DNA of 40,940 bases from an uncultured Bacteroidales bacterium (GCA_905233745.1 CAJODA010000012.1:1-40940); one strand, 5' to 3'; shown: positions 8,426-16,777, counted from the stretch's first letter. Notes: generated by a model not told the origin, from the letters alone. Program-made: numbers and translations.

Positions 8426-9199
8426 ATGGAGAAAAAGCCCCTGATTTTAGTGGTGAACGATGACGGCTACGAGGCCAAAGGGCTTCAAGCCATGGTGGAG
8501 ATAGCCAAAACCTTCGGCGAGGTGGTAGTTGTAGCACCCGATAAAATGCAGTCAGCCATGGGACACGCCATCACGATGAATGTTCCCCTGCATGTAACTC
8601 ATTATAAAACGGAAGATGGCGTGGAGTATTGGCGCACAAACGGAACGCCGGTCGATTGCGTAAAGCTTGGTCAGAAAGTAGTGCTCCGGGGCCGTCAGTT
8701 AGACTTGGTGCTCTCCGGTATCAACCACGGGTCAAACTCCTCGGTCAGTGTCATCTATTCCGGCACCATGGGTGCGGCCATCGAAGCCTCGTTTGAAACA
8801 TCCGCCATCGGTCTGTCTGTGCAAGATTACTCTCCAAATGCCGACTTCACCGCAGCTGTCCACTACGGCAAGATTATCGTTAAAGCTGTATTGGAAAAGG
8901 GCTTGCCGGAACACGTTTGCCTCAATGTCAACGTACCCAAAATACCGCTGGCAGAGATCAAGGGCATGAAAGTCACCCGCCAAACGGATGGCTACTGGTA
9001 CGAGGACATGGAAAAAAGAGTGGACCCTTATGGGCGCGAATACTACTGGCTCACCGGTCATCTGGTAGATACCGACCATGAAGAGGGCTCCTGCGAATGG
9101 GCCCTGCATCATAACTACATCTCCATACAACCTGTCCACTATGACCTCACCGCATACCACGCGATGAATGATATTAAATATTTAGAAAATGTCCAATAG
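8426..9199 (+). CDS. surE: 5'/3'-nucleotidase SurE
   Basis: SurE is a divalent-metal-dependent nucleoside monophosphate phosphatase, cytosolic and linked to stationary-phase survival. The 257-residue length is normal. The metal-binding acidic pair is D12-D13 in ILVVNDDGYEAKGL, and the second conserved block is SGINHGSNSSVSVIYSGTMGAA. The ATG lies two bases after the stop of the protease gene, so translation is probably coupled. No role in protease function is implied by this, since surE is often placed in mixed operons. Its 3' end overlaps the next gene by 11 bases. Confidence 0.96.
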   Translation: MEKKPLILVVNDDGYEAKGLQAMVEIAKTFGEVVVVAPDKMQSAMGHAITMNVPLHVTHYKTEDGVEYWRTNGTPVDCVKLGQKVVLRGRQLDLVLSGINHGSNSSVSVIYSGTMGAAIEASFETSAIGLSVQDYSPNADFTAAVHYGKIIVKAVLEKGLPEHVCLNVNVPKIPLAEIKGMKVTRQTDGYWYEDMEKRVDPYGREYYWLTGHLVDTDHEEGSCEWALHHNYISIQPVHYDLTAYHAMNDIKYLENVQ

Positions 9200-9512
9200 A
9201 TTTTCAGACTTTTTAAGAAAAGACACCTATGCGATGGGTATCGTGATTGGAATTGTCGTGCCGGCCATTCTTTTCGCCATCCTGTTCGGCGTTTTGATTG
9301 CCCTGGTGCACATCAAGCCGGATATGCTCACCAATAACCCGACCTTGTATAAAACCATCGTCCCTAAACTGATTTTAATCAGTATGATTCCCTCCCTTTT
9401 CATCTTGAGACACTACCTGTTAAATCTCAAGTATGACAAAACCGGACGTGGACTAATTATCTCCACATTCTTGTTGGGATTGGTTTTCGTGGCCGTTCAA
9501 TTCTCCCTTTAA
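9189..9512 (+). CDS. Small inner-membrane protein with three predicted helices
   Basis: A 107-residue protein that I do not recognise. Hydrophobic segments at about 13-42, 55-77 and 88-107 should span the membrane; a short cytoplasmic N-terminus (NRFSDFLRKD) and a basic stretch (LKYDKTGRG) between helices 2 and 3 would set topology. The ATG lies inside the last codons of surE, so translation is presumably coupled to it. The composition is too hydrophobic over its full length to be a chance frame. It ends five bases before the opposing comF-like gene with no terminator between. Confidence 0.75.
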   Translation: MSNRFSDFLRKDTYAMGIVIGIVVPAILFAILFGVLIALVHIKPDMLTNNPTLYKTIVPKLILISMIPSLFILRHYLLNLKYDKTGRGLIISTFLLGLVFVAVQFSL

Positions 9513-9517
9513 AATTA

Positions 9518-10213
9518 TTATCCTTGGGCTGTAGCCAGCGTCACCACACTGATGGTGACCCCGGGTATGGTCTGCAGTTGGCTGATAGCCGCTTCCATGG
9601 TGGCTCCGGTGGTCAGCACATCGTCGCATACCAGCAAGTGCTTCCCCTGAACCGTCTCATCTCCCGTTGCCACAAACACCTCCTTGACATTCTCCCATCG
9701 ACTGAAACGGCTCTTTCGGGTCTGCGTTTCAGTAAACTGCGCTCGCGCCAGCACATCCGTCCGGTAGGGTTTTCCCATCCCGGCACTCAAACCTTTGGCA
9801 ATCCACTCGCTTTGATTGTATCCTCTCTTGCGCTGCTTTTTCGGATGTAGCGGTATAGGGATGATGTAATCCACAGACTGGAATCGCGGCTCCTTGACAA
9901 GCTGCTTTCCATAATACTCTCCCAAAAAAGCTCCTAACTCTTTTTTTCCGCTGTATTTAAGAGCGTGCAGGATATGCTGCACAGCATTACCTTTTTTATA
10001 ATAGAGCAAGGAAGCCACCTCCTGCACACGCACCCGCCCGGCAAAAATATAGATCAATGGATTGTCTGCATGCTGGTGAAAATTAGTCTCCGGCAGATGC
10101 ATCCGGCAATGCAGGCAAAGATGCTCCTCATGTTGCTGCAAAGCTTCCCCACACCCTATACACAAGCGAGGGTAGAAAAGAGATAGAATATTTTTTAATG
10201 TTTTGGTTTTCAT
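9518..10213 (-). CDS. ComF-family phosphoribosyltransferase-like protein
   Basis: A 231-residue ComF/GntX-type protein. The N-terminus has a four-cysteine zinc finger (C18/C21 and C33/C36, CIGC and CLHC), and the C-terminal half is a type I PRTase fold with IPIPLHPKKQRKRGYNQSE at about 118-136 and the PRPP loop CDDVLTTGAT at 196-205. In competent bacteria ComF helps single-stranded DNA handling after uptake; elsewhere its role is unsettled. It starts 15 bases after the subtilase stop, so it is likely the last gene of that operon. Confidence 0.92.
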   Translation of the reverse strand: MKTKTLKNILSLFYPRLCIGCGEALQQHEEHLCLHCRMHLPETNFHQHADNPLIYIFAGRVRVQEVASLLYYKKGNAVQHILHALKYSGKKELGAFLGEYYGKQLVKEPRFQSVDYIIPIPLHPKKQRKRGYNQSEWIAKGLSAGMGKPYRTDVLARAQFTETQTRKSRFSRWENVKEVFVATGDETVQGKHLLVCDDVLTTGATMEAAISQLQTIPGVTISVVTLATAQG

Positions 10214-10228
10214 GGTTTTGGAAATCAG

Positions 10229-11884
10229 TTATTGTTTGATAACCCTAAATGTCTGGATTTGTCCTCCTTTATAGAGAATCCGACCGGTGTAATAGCCAGC
10301 CGGTGCGGTACTCATATCTACTTTTATATAATAGTGCTGTCCCGGTATCACATTGGAAACCAGCTTCCCATCCAGGGAGAAAACCTCTATACGCTCCACA
10401 TCGGGCCGACTTGCATTTATGGAAAAATGGTCAGTACAAGGATTCGGGTAAACCTGTGTGGCAGACAAAACATAGGGCGTCACACCGTCATGAGCATGAG
10501 CCTGGTATGCAGCATAGAAATCGGGGATGCCATAGCCAAGCGAGTCGTTTGGATTCTGGTAGAATGAAGCGCTTTCGCGGATTATTTGCATGATTTCAGA
10601 GGAGGTTTTGTCAGGGAGTGCTTGCCAAAGACACGCACTAAGGCCGGCAGCCACAGGACCGGCAAGACTGGTACCGTTAGCCCAACCCAGCTCGTCACCC
10701 GGCCATATACATGCCGTGGCTACTCCACAAGAGGTGATGTCGGGTTTTACACGTCCATCGTATGCGGGACCCCGTGAAGAGAAATCGGCAATGTTCCCCT
10801 CTGCATCCGCAGCCCCCACGGACAACACGTCAAATGCATCTGCAGGATGGCCGATATAGTGCCAGTCGTTTGCCCCGTCATTGCCAGCACTGATACAAAC
10901 CACAACACCCTTTTGTCCCAAAATAGTGGCAGCCCGGGAAGCGATACTTGCCACACCGTTCACATCCGCATAGGTGTTGTTTCCTTGTGGAAAATCAACA
11001 AAGGTGGTATAACCTAATGAGGAGTTGATAACATCCGCGCCGATACTGTCGGCAAGTTCCGCCGCCTGTGCCCAGAAGTCCTCCTCGATAAGCTGCTCAC
11101 TATCGGGGTTCTCGGAACGGATGAAAAAGTAGCTTGCCTCCGGAGCCGTTCCCACCAGAGTGCCCTCAAGCATAATGGCCATTGTAGAGGTGACTAGTGT
11201 GCCATGGGCGTGACCCTGGAACACATTATTCCTGTTGGGCATCAAATCCCGCGTGCCCAGAATCTGGCCATTCTCAAAAAGCGGTTTGAATAATAAACTT
11301 GTATCCACGCCATCCCATCCGGCATCGAAAACGGCAATCAACATGCCATCACCTCGGAAACCTTCGTTATGTAACATTTGTCCGTTATGGAGAGCAATTT
11401 GCGAATATCCATAGCCGTAGTCATAAGGTGCAACCGTATCTTTGGCGGGATGGATACCCTCAGGAACAACACCATCCTCATGAACCGCCGGAGCATAATC
11501 CGGATTCTGCAGCTCATAATTGGCCACGGGCAAAATATCCGTGACAAAGGGCAAGTTGGAGATTTGCAAAAGCTTGTTGCTGTCGGGACAATAGATGGTT
11601 ACCGTGTTCATCCATTTTGAAACACACAGCACTCGAATATTGTAGTCCACAGCCTTAATCTGTTGCAAGTATTGCGGATTGACCGGGAAATCCTGTTCTG
11701 TGATGGGAATATTGAAACGGATACGCTTATCCAATGCACGTTGTGACAGATAAACCGATGGGTTGTTTATGGAATAAGGGGTGTTATTCTTATCAGACAA
11801 TGTAATCCGGTAACAAGTTGGATCCACTTGCGCATTAGCTGCAAACCCCAACCATAACAAGCACAATAACAAATATTTTTTCAT
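10229..11884 (-). CDS. Secreted subtilisin-like (S8) serine protease with T9SS sorting domain
   Basis: A 551-residue protease. The signal peptide ends near ANAQ (about residue 19). The N-terminal region (about 20-150) contains the YLSQRALDKRIRF segment seen in Bacteroidota S8 proteins. The catalytic triad is D187 (VFDAGWDG), H227 (HAHGTLV) and S406 (NGTSLAGP), with the oxyanion asparagine N335 (SAGNDG). The last 75 residues form a type A sorting domain (VYPNPCTD, VFSLDGKLV, APAGYYTGRI), so it should be exported by T9SS to the cell surface. No own -7 box is visible in the 54 bases upstream, so it is probably co-transcribed with the kinase-RapZ gene. Confidence 0.95.
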   Translation of the reverse strand: MKKYLLLCLLWLGFAANAQVDPTCYRITLSDKNNTPYSINNPSVYLSQRALDKRIRFNIPITEQDFPVNPQYLQQIKAVDYNIRVLCVSKWMNTVTIYCPDSNKLLQISNLPFVTDILPVANYELQNPDYAPAVHEDGVVPEGIHPAKDTVAPYDYGYGYSQIALHNGQMLHNEGFRGDGMLIAVFDAGWDGVDTSLLFKPLFENGQILGTRDLMPNRNNVFQGHAHGTLVTSTMAIMLEGTLVGTAPEASYFFIRSENPDSEQLIEEDFWAQAAELADSIGADVINSSLGYTTFVDFPQGNNTYADVNGVASIASRAATILGQKGVVVCISAGNDGANDWHYIGHPADAFDVLSVGAADAEGNIADFSSRGPAYDGRVKPDITSCGVATACIWPGDELGWANGTSLAGPVAAGLSACLWQALPDKTSSEIMQIIRESASFYQNPNDSLGYGIPDFYAAYQAHAHDGVTPYVLSATQVYPNPCTDHFSINASRPDVERIEVFSLDGKLVSNVIPGQHYYIKVDMSTAPAGYYTGRILYKGGQIQTFRVIKQ

Positions 11885-11938
11885 AAGAATTGTTTTTCTG
11901 TTTAATATCAGTTTAGAAACGAAACATGTCTGGTTTTA

Positions 11939-13375
11939 TTATTGTTCAGTATGATTGATTATCACATTCACAGAGGGATAGCGTTCGCGAATGTGGCGGA
12001 AAGCTTGTTCCGCAAAATAGACGGAACGGTGCTGGCCGCCAGTGCACCCGAAACTCACCATCAAATGGTCAAAATGGCGTTCGAGATAGTTTTCGACTGA
12101 CTGGTCAATGATAGCGTGAACGTGATTCTTAAATTCGGCCACGACCGGATATTTTTCCAAATATTCGATAATACAAGCATCTTTGCCTGTATTTCGTGCA
12201 AACCGTTTCTCGCGTCCGGGGTTGGGCAGCGCACGACAGTCGAACACAAAACCGCCTCCGTTGGGTGACGGGTCTTGCGGGATGGATTTCTTGAAGGAAA
12301 AACTCTGCACGAGCACAGTCAGTTGGGACTTCGGCTGATAGGGTTTCACAAAATCGGATTGGATAATCAGGCGGAGCGCTTTTGACAACTCGGGCAACTG
12401 AATGGGTAAAGCCCAGTTATCCAAAATGCCCTCTAAATTACGGACTGCATACGGTACACTCAGAAGAAAATGTCTTTTTCTTTCAAAATAGCCCCGATAT
12501 CCGTACGTTCCCATTGCCTGTAGGATGCGTATCAGCACAAATCCTTGAAAATAGGCGTTAAACGCAGATCTATCTACTGGCATATGAGTAGAAAGAGTGT
12601 CCAAATATATGTTAAGAAGATGTGTTTTCAACTCTGGGGAGAGATCTGCTTTGGCATCATATAGCAGAGAGGCAACATCGTATTGAAGCGCTCCTTTTCT
12701 CCCTCCTTGATAATCAATAAAATAAACGTCATTGTCATTAACCATGATATTCCTGGACTGGAAATCCCGATAGAGGAAGAAGTCGCTTTCCGCCGTCAGC
12801 AGATAATCCATCAACCGGTTGTAGTCATCCTCCAGCAACTGTTCGTTAAAAGGGACATTAACCAATTTTAAGAAGTAGTATTTGAAATAGTTGAGATCCC
12901 AAAGCATTGACTGCCGGTCAAATGCGGCGCGCGGGTAAGCCACGGAAAAGTCAATGATGTTCCTACCGGCAAGTTGCAGGGCAGGCAGTGCGCGCACCAC
13001 TTTTTCATAATAGGCAATTGTTTGCGATGAAGGATGACCATCTTCCATGCGATTGGCCGTCAGATAATCATACAAGGTGGCGGTTCCCAAATCGCTCTGA
13101 AGATAATGCTGCCTGTCATCATGTACCATCAAGAGATGGGGAACATTGATGTTCAGACTTAAGAAGCTTCGGGTAAAGGAGAAAAAGGCCTCATTTTCTG
13201 CGACATCATCATTATATGCACCAATCAGCGTCTCATTATCCTCCAGCACCAAGCGGAAATACTGGCGATGTGAGCCTGACTGGGCCAGCGGCATGACCTC
13301 CGACACGTGCTTATGTGAATAGCTCCCGGCCATTTGCGCCAATAACTGTTGATGAAATTGTTTGGGGTTTTCCAT
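11939..13375 (-). CDS. Aminoglycoside-phosphotransferase-like kinase fused to a RapZ C-terminal domain
   Basis: A 478-residue two-domain protein. Residues about 1-340 form an APH/choline-kinase-like domain: the catalytic loop YRDFQSRN has D204 and N209, and the metal-binding FIDYQ has D221; the usual HxD histidine is Tyr202. The loop and the downstream YDVASLLYDA are reminiscent of AmgK-type cell-wall sugar kinases. Residues about 350-478 match the C-terminal domain of RapZ (SFSFKKSIP, VFDCRALPNP, GCTGGQHRS at 443-451), while the P-loop N-terminal domain of RapZ is absent. RapZ-CTD senses glucosamine-6-phosphate and binds small RNAs in enterobacteria, so an amino-sugar role here is an inference. 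It heads an operon with the subtilase and comF. Confidence 0.9.
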   Translation of the reverse strand: MENPKQFHQQLLAQMAGSYSHKHVSEVMPLAQSGSHRQYFRLVLEDNETLIGAYNDDVAENEAFFSFTRSFLSLNINVPHLLMVHDDRQHYLQSDLGTATLYDYLTANRMEDGHPSSQTIAYYEKVVRALPALQLAGRNIIDFSVAYPRAAFDRQSMLWDLNYFKYYFLKLVNVPFNEQLLEDDYNRLMDYLLTAESDFFLYRDFQSRNIMVNDNDVYFIDYQGGRKGALQYDVASLLYDAKADLSPELKTHLLNIYLDTLSTHMPVDRSAFNAYFQGFVLIRILQAMGTYGYRGYFERKRHFLLSVPYAVRNLEGILDNWALPIQLPELSKALRLIIQSDFVKPYQPKSQLTVLVQSFSFKKSIPQDPSPNGGGFVFDCRALPNPGREKRFARNTGKDACIIEYLEKYPVVAEFKNHVHAIIDQSVENYLERHFDHLMVSFGCTGGQHRSVYFAEQAFRHIRERYPSVNVIINHTEQ

Positions 13376-13407
13376 CGTAATTACAATAGGTTTAGGTTAT
13401 CAAGGCG

Positions 13408-13415
13408 CAAAAATA
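13408..13415 (-). promoter_or_regulatory. -7 box of the kinase-RapZ operon
   Basis: Minus-strand TATTTTTG lies 32 bases before the ATG. Its upstream edge abuts the terminator hairpin of tRNA-Lys, so a new transcript starts directly after the previous one ends. Confidence 0.55.
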
Positions 13416-13447
13416 AAAAAAAGGCTGAAATGTTTCAGCCTTTTTTT
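13415..13447. terminator. Terminator downstream of tRNA-Lys
   Basis: GGCTGAAA at 13423-13430 pairs perfectly with TTTCAGCC at 13433-13440 around a two-base TG spacer, flanked by eight A and seven T, so the A/T tracts extend the stem. It works in either direction but is placed to end the leftward tRNA transcript, one base after the tRNA 3' end. Confidence 0.85.
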
Positions 13448-13448
13448 G

Positions 13449-13521
13449 TGTCCCAGCTGGGATTCGAACCCAGGACCCCATCCTTAAAAGGGATGTGCTC
13501 TACCTGCTGAGCTACTGAGAC
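13449..13521 (-). tRNA. tRNA-Lys (anticodon UUU)
   Basis: The 73-base minus-strand sequence folds as a complete cloverleaf: acceptor GTCTCAG/CTGGGAC with one T-G pair, D-arm GCTC/GAGC, anticodon stem CATCC/GGATG with loop CTTTTAA (anticodon TTT), variable loop GGGTC, T-arm CTGGG/CCCAG with TTCGAAT, discriminator A. The 3' CCA is not encoded, because the next genomic bases read CAA. The terminator follows directly, so the tRNA appears to be a single-gene transcript. Confidence 0.97.
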
Positions 13522-13551
13522 TCCATTTTCCCTTATCTTCATAAGAGGCTG

Positions 13552-13559
13552 CAAAAGTA
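13552..13559 (-). promoter_or_regulatory. -7 box of the tRNA-Lys promoter
   Basis: Minus-strand TACTTTTG fits TAnnTTTG and lies 31 bases from the mature tRNA 5' end. The short leader contains a small CTTAT/ATAAG hairpin that RNase P processing would remove. Confidence 0.6.
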
Positions 13560-13843
13560 CACTTTTTTCCATTACTTGCATTTTTATTGTGGTTGATTTT
13601 TAAATATTTTTATATTTATCTGATTATAACTGCATTATAAAAAAACAATGAGAATTTTGAAAGAGTGATATTTTTTCTATATTTGAATATAACATTTTGA
13701 TTATAAAATTGTTGAAAATCAAAAAAGAGAATTGACGCAAAAAGGCTGGAAAAGCCTTTGGATTTGTCAGAAAAATGATTGGTTTCGCAGTTTTATAAAA
13801 AAATGACAGTCAAAAACACAACACTCGACAAAATGCAGAACTC
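13560..13843. other. AT-rich intergenic stretch with a promoter and a hairpin
   Basis: No credible coding frame is present. The stretch is strongly AT-rich compared with its surroundings and holds one good rightward promoter (13656-13685) and an AAAGGCT/AGCCTTT hairpin at 13741-13759 with a five-base loop. The hairpin lacks a T-run. It may be the leader of the 75-residue gene at 13844 or a separate small RNA. Confidence 0.5.
13656..13685 (+). promoter_or_regulatory. Complete Bacteroidota promoter (-33 TTTG and -7 TATATTTG)
   Basis: TTTG at 13656-13659 is followed after 18 bases by TATATTTG at 13678-13685, close to the consensus arrangement TTTG / TAnnTTTG. It is the only box in the window for which I can see a good -33 element. 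Transcription would start near 13692, giving a leader of about 150 bases before the ATG at 13844. Confidence 0.5.
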
Positions 13844-14071
13844 ATGAAAAAAATTATTATCACCCCTGTCAGGGACACTGTCACTATATGTTTGCCTCAG
13901 GATTGGGTGGGCAAAACCGTCATTTGTTTGCTCAAGTCACCCTACGAAAAGGAAGAGATGGAGGTGGTAGGCATGGCGAGTGAAGACGCCATATTCTATC
14001 AGGCGGAACATTTCCGGAAGTTGGCAAAAAGAAATCCGCGAACCAAACGGCTGCGGAAGAGGTGTTTTTAG
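13844..14071 (+). CDS. Small basic protein of unknown function, AbrB-like N-terminus
   Basis: A 75-residue protein. The N-terminal half ([20 protein letters not shown] followed by KTVICLL) has the beta-strand pattern with LPxxWhGKxV seen in AbrB-like or DUF2080-type small proteins; this resemblance is from memory and weak. The C-terminal tail is very basic ([16 protein letters not shown]), which suggests nucleic-acid binding. It converges on folE and overlaps its end by four bases. No partner toxin or transposase is nearby. It could be an orphan regulator or antitoxin, or possibly not expressed. Confidence 0.6.
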   Translation: MKKIIITPVRDTVTICLPQDWVGKTVICLLKSPYEKEEMEVVGMASEDAIFYQAEHFRKLAKRNPRTKRLRKRCF

Positions 14072-14679
14072 TGGAGATCGGCGCCTATGAGGTGCATAAA
14101 TTCCTGACGGGTGTTCTCGTTTTTGAGAAATGCTCCCGTAAACTCGGAAGTGGTCGTGACAGAATTCTGTTTCTGGATGCCACGCATAGACATGCAAAGG
14201 TGCTGTGCTTCAATGACAACTGCCACACCAAGGGGGTTGAGAACCTCTTGAATGCAGTCTTTGATTTGGGTGGTCAGCCGCTCTTGGAGTTGCAGCCGGC
14301 GTGCATAACATTCCACCACACGGGGGATCTTGCTCAGTCCCACAATGGTGCCATTGGGAATATAGCCAATATGGGCCTTGCCAAAGAACGGAAGCAGGTG
14401 ATGCTCACACAAAGAGTATATTTCGATATCTTTCACCACGACAATCTGTTTGTAATCTTCGTGGAAAAGGGCAGACTTCAGTATTTTCTTGGGGTCAAGA
14501 CGATAACCGTGCGTTAGGAAGTCCAGAGATTTGGCGGCTCTCATCGGAGTTTTGATGAGTCCTTCGCGTTCAGGGTCCTCACCCACGTTCAATAAGATAT
14601 TGCGGTAGCTGTCAGACAGCGCATCAAGTTCTTTTTCAGAAAGTTTAGGGATCTTGTTAATGGAGTCCGTGATTTTCAT
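14068..14679 (-). CDS. folE: GTP cyclohydrolase I
   Basis: The enzyme converts GTP to 7,8-dihydroneopterin triphosphate, the first step of tetrahydrofolate synthesis, as a cytosolic decamer. In the 203-residue protein the zinc ligands C91, H94 and C162 keep the 71-residue spacing of the E. coli enzyme. The motifs [18 protein letters not shown] and the C-terminal TSEFTGAF block are intact. It lies three bases after the hydrolase gene in the MORN-MBL-folE operon. Its stop overlaps the small opposing gene by four bases. Confidence 0.96.
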   Translation of the reverse strand: MKITDSINKIPKLSEKELDALSDSYRNILLNVGEDPEREGLIKTPMRAAKSLDFLTHGYRLDPKKILKSALFHEDYKQIVVVKDIEIYSLCEHHLLPFFGKAHIGYIPNGTIVGLSKIPRVVECYARRLQLQERLTTQIKDCIQEVLNPLGVAVVIEAQHLCMSMRGIQKQNSVTTTSEFTGAFLKNENTRQEFMHLIGADLH

Positions 14680-14682
14680 TGT

Positions 14683-15330
14683 TTATTGCAAAAATGGATT
14701 ATGTATTCGTTCGTTCTCAACCGTTGTGGTGAACCCGTGTCCGGGGTAGATGACGGTATCACCGGGCAGGGTAAGGATTTTCTCGCGTATCATCTGTATC
14801 AGCAGATTGTGGTTGCCGGTAGGCAGGTCGCTACGCCCCACACTTCCCTCAAAAAGCAGGTCTCCACAAATCACCAGATGGTTGGCGGCATCGTACAACG
14901 AGATGCTCCCGTCGCAATGGCCCGGGGTATAGAGCACTTGCAGGCACTGGTTCCCAAAGCGAATCTCATCGCCCTCGTTCAGGAAGCGAGAGGGTGCCGG
15001 CATCTCATCCACCGACAGGCCAAACGCTATGGAGTAGGCGTAGGCCTTGTCATAGATGCGCATGCCACCCTCATGGCACCATACCGGGGCGTTGAATGTG
15101 CGGGCACACCAGTTGTTGCCCGCGATATGATCAATGTGCGGGTGCGTGTTGACGAGGCACTTGACCGTCAAGTGGTGTGCTTCCATGTACTCTTTCAGCT
15201 GCTCGTCCTCATAACGCTGACAATTGCCAGGGTCCACAATTACCGCTTCGCCCGTGTCATCGTGCAACACCAGCGTATTCACCTGTATGGGATTGAAATG
15301 AAATGTCCTTATCGTCAAATTCTGCGTCAT
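14683..15330 (-). CDS. Metallo-beta-lactamase-fold hydrolase (glyoxalase II-like)
   Basis: A 215-residue zinc hydrolase of the GloB/YcbL type. The metal motif is THPHIDH with H63, H65, D67 and H68; the later ligands appear in TPGHCDGS, CGDLLF and IYPGHG. The start at 15330 is preferred because the family begins close to the FNPIQVNT strand. An ATG at 15381 lies one base after the stop of the upstream MORN gene and would add 17 residues; coupled translation from that site remains possible. The substrate cannot be predicted beyond a thioester or similar small ester. Confidence 0.92.
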   Translation of the reverse strand: MTQNLTIRTFHFNPIQVNTLVLHDDTGEAVIVDPGNCQRYEDEQLKEYMEAHHLTVKCLVNTHPHIDHIAGNNWCARTFNAPVWCHEGGMRIYDKAYAYSIAFGLSVDEMPAPSRFLNEGDEIRFGNQCLQVLYTPGHCDGSISLYDAANHLVICGDLLFEGSVGRSDLPTGNHNLLIQMIREKILTLPGDTVIYPGHGFTTTVENERIHNPFLQ

Positions 15331-15382
15331 ATACGTCAAATTCCGTAAAAAATTCGCCAGTGGGATGTGTCGTTTGGCCATA

Positions 15383-16702
15383 TCAGAAAGGTCTCTCTTC
15401 TTTGGGGTCGGTAACGTAGAGTTCCTTCACCTTTTTGCCATTGGAAAATATAACGCTGTAGTACAGCTTGCCATTCGGTTTCCAACATGACCATTTGCCG
15501 TCGCGCACACGTCCCTTGAAACTGCCTTGAAAATGTTTGACGCCGTTATCATAATACTCTGTAAACGGACCGTCCTGCACATCGTTGACGAAGTTCTGCT
15601 CACGCACTTTCTTCTCATACACGTTGTAGAAAGACCATTTACCCTGTTTCATATCATTGGTGTATTTCCCTTCATTGAGAATCTTTCCATTCTGGGCAAA
15701 CTCTTTCCAGGGGCCGTTTTTCCGGTTGTCCTTATAATTGCCCTGTCGTGCCATTTTGCCGGTTTCTTCCCAATAGTAGGTGTACAACCCATTAAGTTGT
15801 CCGTTCTTATAGTGCATGGAATATTTCTGTGCTCCATTCTCATACCAGCCGTTCCACACACCGTCCATCTGGGCGTCTTTGAAAAAGCCCTGGTCCTGGA
15901 TTCTTCCATTTTGGAAATAGGAGGTCCACTGACCGTTCTCCTTGTCATTGGCAAAAGTGCCTTCGCGCTGAAGTTTACCGTTTTCATACCAGGCTTTCCA
16001 CAGGCCTTCACGTTTGCCGGCAATGTATTTTCCTTTTCTCCAAACTGAGCCGTCTTCATAATAATAGACCCATTCTCCATCCTGGAGCCCTTTCACGAAA
16101 TTGCCTTTGCTGCCCAGCGAGCCGTTGTCATTGTAGAATTTCCACTCGCCCTCTTGCAAATCGTTCACCGAAGAGCCTTCCATCTGTTTTTTTCCGTCGC
16201 GTGACCACCAGCAAGCATATCCATTGAGCGCACCTTTCCGATAATCACCTTCAAAATACTTGCTGCCATCATCGTAATACTCCACCACGTGCCCCTCCAC
16301 ACTGTCTTCCACATAGAGCACTTTCTTGAATAACTGTCCGTTAGGATGATAGAAAATCCATTCTCCAGTGCGCATTCCATTGGCAAAATGGCCTTCAGAT
16401 TCAACCTTTCCCGAACGGAACCAGCTCTTGAACGGGCCATTCTGAGCGTTATACTCCTGCGCCAGCCTGTTATCATTAAACCAGACTTTCCAAACGCCAA
16501 CCTTTTTGCCATCCTGATAATCCCCTTCTGTCCATTTCACCCCATTGTTATGGTAATAAATCCAATGACCCTGTTCCAAGCCTTTGGACTCCACTCCGAT
16601 GGACATGAGCTTATTGTTGTTCCAATAAGTTCTAACCGTATCTTGGGCATGAATCAAACCAAAGGTCAGCAGACAAAAAAGCAAACAAATTGACTTCTGC
16701 AT
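15383..16702 (-). CDS. Exported MORN/YwqK-type repeat protein
   Basis: A 439-residue protein with a signal peptide (MQKSICLLFCLLTFGLIHAQ) followed by about sixteen units of roughly 23 residues with the pattern GxWxxYYxNGxxxxEGxYxxGxxxG, typical of MORN-like repeats. Such proteins are often automatically named YwqK antitoxins, but there is no toxin here and export argues against that role. A structural or binding role in the envelope is more likely. The start at 16702 is chosen because the next ATG upstream would place the -7 box inside the gene. It leads an operon with the MBL hydrolase and folE and has a paralogue at 30617-32137. Confidence 0.9.
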   Translation of the reverse strand: MQKSICLLFCLLTFGLIHAQDTVRTYWNNNKLMSIGVESKGLEQGHWIYYHNNGVKWTEGDYQDGKKVGVWKVWFNDNRLAQEYNAQNGPFKSWFRSGKVESEGHFANGMRTGEWIFYHPNGQLFKKVLYVEDSVEGHVVEYYDDGSKYFEGDYRKGALNGYACWWSRDGKKQMEGSSVNDLQEGEWKFYNDNGSLGSKGNFVKGLQDGEWVYYYEDGSVWRKGKYIAGKREGLWKAWYENGKLQREGTFANDKENGQWTSYFQNGRIQDQGFFKDAQMDGVWNGWYENGAQKYSMHYKNGQLNGLYTYYWEETGKMARQGNYKDNRKNGPWKEFAQNGKILNEGKYTNDMKQGKWSFYNVYEKKVREQNFVNDVQDGPFTEYYDNGVKHFQGSFKGRVRDGKWSCWKPNGKLYYSVIFSNGKKVKELYVTDPKEERPF

Positions 16703-16723
16703 AAAAACATAATTTTTAGGGGG

Positions 16724-16731
16724 CAAAAGTA
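16724..16731 (-). promoter_or_regulatory. -7 box of the MORN-MBL-folE operon
   Basis: Minus-strand TACTTTTG lies 21 bases before the ATG at 16702. It is back to back with the rightward box at 16743-16750, so the two operons diverge from about 75 bases. Confidence 0.6.
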
Positions 16732-16742
16732 CAAAAAATTAC

Positions 16743-16750
16743 TATCTTTG
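16743..16750 (+). promoter_or_regulatory. -7 box of the PepSY/large-protein/DAHPS/S41 operon
   Basis: TATCTTTG matches TAnnTTTG and lies 27 bases before the ATG at 16778. No further promoter box or terminator is apparent in the very short gaps between the four genes that follow. Confidence 0.6.
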
Positions 16751-16777
16751 TCCCTCATTTTTTAGAAAAGGATTTTT

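Noticed and set aside
12000-13521. tRNA-linked genomic island at tRNA-Lys
   Set aside because: No integrase, no repeated tRNA 3' end and no change to foreign-looking genes were found on either side.
15383-16702. Toxin-antitoxin system suggested by YwqK-type repeats
   Set aside because: The protein has a signal peptide, no toxin-like gene is adjacent, and the repeat type is widespread in envelope proteins.
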